Positions 60,957 through 64,000 of a stretch of 64,000 nt of DNA are shown piece by piece. The first letter of the stretch is position 1; the number at the start of each line of letters is the position of its first letter. The stretch comes from Caballeronia hypogeia (lineage in GTDB: Bacteria; Pseudomonadota; Gammaproteobacteria; Burkholderiales; Burkholderiaceae). The notes under the pieces are model-generated. The model ran no database searches. It saw only the letters and a program-made list of their open reading frames with translations, and was not told where the DNA came from. The translations under genes and the position numbers were made by a program. The DNA is taken from contig NZ_FCOA02000033.1 of the NCBI RefSeq assembly GCF_001544875.2, positions 16,803 to 80,802 of the forward strand, in the 5' to 3' direction.

Positions 60957-62473
60957 AGTCCGACGTAAGCAACGAGCAGCACTTTCTCGCCGAAGTCGAC
61001 GCGTTCCAGTTCATCGCGCGCGACATGGAACACATCATCGATTCTCTGGAGAACTGGCTCGCGCGCCTGAGATCGGAATTGCAGGCGCATCCGTTGACCT
61101 TCGCGGGGCTCGACGCGAACAGCGCGCTCGCGTACGAGGCGCAGGCCGTCAATCACTTGCTGCAGGACAGCGCGCAGGCGTGGCAACGGCAATGGTCCGA
61201 TCTCGAACCCGCACAGGCCCTGGCCGGTTCCTTCGACGACAAGGCGTTGCTTCTCGTCTTCGGCAAGTTCAATGCAGGCAAGAGCTCATTCTGCAATTTT
61301 CTCGCAGAGCGATTCGCCGCTCACGGCAAGACGGTCGAGTACTTTCATGTCGATGCGGGCCGTATCGTGGAGACGTCGGAGCCATTCGCGGAAGGCGTCA
61401 CCGAGACAACCGCGCGGTTGCAAGGCGTGCGTCTCGGCAGCAAGCTGGTGCTGCTGGATACGCCGGGCTTGCACTCGGTATCGCCCGAGAACGCCGCGCT
61501 CACGCAACGCTTCACCGAGAGCGCCGATGGCGTCCTGTGGCTGACCAGCTCCACCGCACCCGGCCAGGTGCAGGAACTCGATGAGCTCGGCCGCGAGTTG
61601 CATCGGAACAAGCCGCTGCTGCCCGTCATCACGCGCAGCGACGTGTTCGACGAGGACGAAGTCGATGGTGAAATCCGCAAGGTCCTTCGCAACAAGAGCG
61701 AGCAGAATCGCGCGCAACAACAAGCCGACGTCAAGGCTCGCGCGCTCGAAAAACTCACGGCGATGAACGTGCCCGCCGCGCTGCTGAAGCCGCCCGTTTC
61801 GGTATCGACTTATACGGCGCGCGATCGGGGACAATCGCGGGCCGCTTTAAGCGAGGCAGGTTTCGAGGCGCTTTACGCGGCGCTTCTGGGCATTCTCGAA
61901 CCGACGCTCGCGTATAAGCGCAGAAAGCTCGCGGAAACGCTTCTGCATCATCTCGAAGAGCGCGTGCTCGGTACGCTGTGCTGCGAAGTGCTGCCCTTGC
62001 TGGCCGAACTGGACGTGTCCTTGCAAAGCGCGCCGGATGCGCTCGAACAACAGCAGAGACACATCGAGAACGGAGTCTGGAGAACGGTCGCGCCAACGCT
62101 GCCGGCGTTGCTCGACACTCACGCCGCCAACGGGAACATGAAGGCGATCCGCGAAACGCTGGGCGCTTCCGTGCTCGAAGCATTCAGCCGCGAGACGGCG
62201 AGCCGGTTGTCCGATTACACCGTCGAAGCAGATCCGCTGCTCGCGCGAATCGACTTCGATGACCCGGTCGAAATCGACTATCAGGGACTGTACTCCGCGC
62301 TGGGGGAAGCCATACGCGAAAGCGTGCTGCGTTTGTCCGCGCATGTGGGCAAGCAGTGCCGCGCCTCGATCCGAGATCTCAACGCGCGCTCGCAGCAACT
62401 GCAACGCGCCGTGCGCGTGTACGAGCAGGAGTTGCTCGATTTGAAGGGTCGCGTGAGAGCGTCATCCGCCTGA
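60953..62473 (+). CDS. Dynamin-like GTPase, second of a pair
   Basis: Protein of 506 aa. An N-terminal helical bundle of about 95 residues precedes the GTPase domain, with P-loop GKFNAGKS (104-111), GVTETTARL for G2, LLDTPGLHSV for G3 and VITRSD for G4. A long helical stalk follows, with LVYEQELLDLK-like coiled coil at the end. The split into two different dynamin-like subunits encoded by overlapping genes resembles the Campylobacter DLP1/DLP2 pair that forms hetero-oligomers. No signal peptide. Role in membrane repair, cell envelope or phage defence is inference only. Confidence 0.85.
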   Translation: MKSDVSNEQHFLAEVDAFQFIARDMEHIIDSLENWLARLRSELQAHPLTFAGLDANSALAYEAQAVNHLLQDSAQAWQRQWSDLEPAQALAGSFDDKALLLVFGKFNAGKSSFCNFLAERFAAHGKTVEYFHVDAGRIVETSEPFAEGVTETTARLQGVRLGSKLVLLDTPGLHSVSPENAALTQRFTESADGVLWLTSSTAPGQVQELDELGRELHRNKPLLPVITRSDVFDEDEVDGEIRKVLRNKSEQNRAQQQADVKARALEKLTAMNVPAALLKPPVSVSTYTARDRGQSRAALSEAGFEALYAALLGILEPTLAYKRRKLAETLLHHLEERVLGTLCCEVLPLLAELDVSLQSAPDALEQQQRHIENGVWRTVAPTLPALLDTHAANGNMKAIRETLGASVLEAFSRETASRLSDYTVEADPLLARIDFDDPVEIDYQGLYSALGEAIRESVLRLSAHVGKQCRASIRDLNARSQQLQRAVRVYEQELLDLKGRVRASSA

Positions 62474-62568
62474 ATCGCCCGAGCTGCAAACGGATTTCGC
62501 TTGCATTTCCGGCCGATTGTTTCGATGCTGGACGAGTCCTCCCCGACACCACAACCCGGAGAACTCAC

Positions 62569-63039
62569 ATGACCGATGCCTACCGCAGCAAAGGCCTGTC
62601 CAGCGCGCTTTCCTACCAGGATCCGAAGGCAGCCTTTCGCTGGCTCGAAACCGCGTTCGGCTTCGAGCCGCTGTTCGTCATTCTCGATGCGGACGGCAAT
62701 CTCGCCCACTCCGAGATGACCTACGGGAACTCCGTCGTCATGATCGGCAGCGAATGGAGCGAAGACCATAAAAGTCCGCGCTCGGTCAGCGGCAAGAACA
62801 CGCAGTCCGTGCATGTTCAGCTCGCCGAGGGCGAGGACGTCGACGCCCATTGCGAGCACGCACGCGCCGCGGGCGCAACGATCCTGATGGAGCCGCAAAC
62901 GCAGTTCTACGGCGACCGTACCTATCGCGCGAAAGACCCCGAGGGCCATATCTGGACCTTCGGCGTCACCGTGCAAAGGATGACGTCCGAGCAGTGGGAC
63001 AAGGCAAGCGGACTCACCACGCGAACGCGGCTCGACTAA
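62569..63039 (+). CDS. VOC (glyoxalase/bleomycin-resistance fold) protein
   Basis: Protein of 156 aa: SALSYQDPKAAFRWLETAFGFEPLFVILDADGNLAHSEMTYGNSVVMIGSEW, then VDAHCEHARAAGATILMEPQTQFYGDRTYRAKDPEGHIWTFG. The paired beta-alpha-beta-beta-beta modules and DPEGHIW ending are those of the PhnB-like/VOC family. Reaction unknown. Ribosome site CCGGAGAAC. It converges on the SRPBCC gene, which often accompanies such proteins. Confidence 0.87.
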   Translation: MTDAYRSKGLSSALSYQDPKAAFRWLETAFGFEPLFVILDADGNLAHSEMTYGNSVVMIGSEWSEDHKSPRSVSGKNTQSVHVQLAEGEDVDAHCEHARAAGATILMEPQTQFYGDRTYRAKDPEGHIWTFGVTVQRMTSEQWDKASGLTTRTRLD

Positions 63040-63050
63040 AGCGCTCCGGA

Positions 63051-63497
63051 TCAATCGGGGATTTCGGGTTCGACCAGTCTTCCCAGTTGAATCAGCGATT
63101 CCTGCCAGCCGAGATAGCACATCTCCACCGGGATCGCTTCGGGTATGCCCGCCTGCACGATCGTCAGCTCGGTGCCGCACGACACCTTGCGCAACGTGAC
63201 GGTGATGTGCATTTCGCCGGGCAGATTCGGATCGTCGAAGCGGTCCGTATAGCGGATCTTCTCGAAGGGCACCAGTTCGAGGTACTCGCCGCCGAACGAG
63301 TGACCGTTGCCCGTGCCGAAGTTGCGGAACGACATCTTGTGCGTTCCGCCCACGCGCGCTTCCATCTGATGGACCTGACACGTGCAGCCATAGGGCGGAA
63401 GCCACTTCGCGATCGCATCGGGTTCGAGGAAGGCGCGATAGATGCGCTCGGGCGTCGCGCGCAGGACGCGGTGAAGATTGACGGTGCCGGTAGTCAT
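63051..63497 (-). CDS. SRPBCC-fold protein, AHSA1 family
   Basis: Protein of 148 aa starting MTTGTVNLHRVLRATPERIYRAFLEPDAIAKWLPPYGCTCQVHQMEARVGGTHKMSFRNF and continuing VPFEKIRYTDRFDDPNLPGEMHITVTLRK. This is the AHSA1/START-like hydrophobic-pocket fold; function unknown. I chose the ATG at 63497 because the family begins here; an upstream start at 63539 adds unrelated residues. It converges with the VOC gene, 11 nt apart. Confidence 0.87.
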   Translation of the reverse strand: MTTGTVNLHRVLRATPERIYRAFLEPDAIAKWLPPYGCTCQVHQMEARVGGTHKMSFRNFGTGNGHSFGGEYLELVPFEKIRYTDRFDDPNLPGEMHITVTLRKVSCGTELTIVQAGIPEAIPVEMCYLGWQESLIQLGRLVEPEIPD

Positions 63498-63841
63498 GTT
63501 TGGCTCACCTCGGGTTGAAGAGTCTCGACATACTCCCACGACGAAGCATCACCGCAGCAATCGACATGAATCGTGCTCAGGGAAAACCCGACAAGCATCG
63601 CGCCCGGCAGATGCTCACGCATGGCGCGCGCCAATGATCGGATCAATAAAAGAATATTGACGATTCGTTTGACGGTCGAATACTGTGGGGTGCGGCGCCT
63701 GCATACATCGCCTGATTTTCAGTCGGCTGACGAATATCGCGCAGCAAGTGCCGAAATCACCACAAACAGATGAACGAAGGAGCCCGGCTTCACGCGTCAC
63801 ATCCAGCGTCATTTCGATCAAGTCGACACAAGGAACGTCAA
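63498..63841. promoter_or_regulatory. Intergenic region before the last gene
   Basis: A 344-base stretch between the divergent SRPBCC and binding-protein genes. The short open frames in it have no recognisable features. It is AT-rich around 63640-63690 and must hold both promoters. No operator is evident. Confidence 0.45.
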
Positions 63842-64000
63842 ATGAAGACTGTCTTGTCCGTACGCTTCGCATTCCAGGCTGCCGTTGCAGTCTCCGCGTT
63901 CACGTTCGCCCTCTCGGCGAAACCGGCCGAGCCGATCAAGATCACGCTGGCCAACTGGGCCGACACGCAAGCGGTCGTGTACACCGCGAAATACGTGCTC
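63842..64000 (+). CDS. Periplasmic substrate-binding protein, OpuAC-like (partial)
   Basis: The first 53 codons of a gene cut by the window edge. The signal peptide MKTVLSVRFAFQAAVAVSAFTFALSA is followed by KPAEPIKITLANWADTQAVVYTAKYVL, which resembles the start of glycine-betaine/choline-type (OpuAC) binding proteins. Ribosome site AAGGAA. The family assignment rests on a short piece. Confidence 0.6.
   Translation, partial: MKTVLSVRFAFQAAVAVSAFTFALSAKPAEPIKITLANWADTQAVVYTAKYVL

Noticed and set aside
63615..63872. An 85-codon minus-strand frame near the right end
   Set aside because: It overlaps the start and promoter of the clearly signalled binding-protein gene and has an unusual, low-quality composition.
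1..64000. CRISPR arrays, tRNA/rRNA genes, insertion sequences, integrases or phage genes
   Set aside because: Looked for regularly spaced repeats, CCA-ending cloverleaf-like segments and transposase or integrase motifs. None was recognised by eye.

Overview
The window looks like chromosomal DNA of a high-GC betaproteobacterium of the Burkholderiaceae, most likely a Caballeronia, Paraburkholderia or Burkholderia species. The grounds are the Porin_4-type porins, the Burkholderia-like ssu and catR-catBC / catA-benABCD gene sets, and the codon use. No rRNA, tRNA, insertion sequence, integrase or CRISPR array was seen. The content is almost entirely uptake and catabolism of small organic molecules.

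Region 1 (1-8.9 kb): a branched-chain-amino-acid type ABC transporter (livK-H-M-G-F, minus strand), a GntR/FCD regulator, and a divergent operon of SDR dehydrogenase, acyl-CoA dehydrogenase and APH-fold kinase. The dehydrogenase/kinase pair recalls the ACAD10/11 and levulinate (LvaA/LvaC) route, in which a 4-hydroxyacyl-CoA is phosphorylated and then eliminated.

Region 2 (8.9-36.2 kb): a long organosulfur-scavenging island. It holds ssuE-like and ssuA-D-C-B genes, an oligopeptide-type ABC transporter with a double ATPase coupled to SfnB-like and NtaA/DszA-like flavoenzymes, a second ssuCBA set with another SfnB-like gene, an SfnG/SsuD-like monooxygenase, a frameshifted SfnB-like pseudogene, an orphan SsuA-like protein, a porin, and a third ABC transporter with a second NtaA/DszA-like monooxygenase. 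Many of its proteins are almost free of Met and Cys, and three of its promoter regions share a CTTAGCG-N2/3-AATCG motif.

Region 3 (36.3-47.5 kb): mixed genes. These are a GNAT acetyltransferase, a TonB-dependent receptor behind a Fur-box-like palindrome, a DUF4410 lipoprotein, an HxlR regulator divergent from an MFS exporter with a large inverted repeat between them, two decayed gene remnants, a DUF1272 zinc protein, two LysR regulators, a RibD-C/DHFR-like protein and an aromatic-ring FAD monooxygenase.

Region 4 (47.5-59.7 kb): benzoate/catechol catabolism. Uptake is by a porin, a BenK-like MFS permease and BenE. Benzoate becomes catechol through BenABC and BenD. Catechol is ring-opened by CatA and processed by CatB and CatC under CatR. 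A perfect ATAC-N7-GTAT site lies before catB and a near-perfect one lies between catR and catA. A RidA protein follows benD.

Region 5 (59.7-64 kb): two overlapping genes for dynamin-like GTPases, the least explained system in the window, then VOC and SRPBCC proteins and the start of a periplasmic binding protein cut by the window edge.
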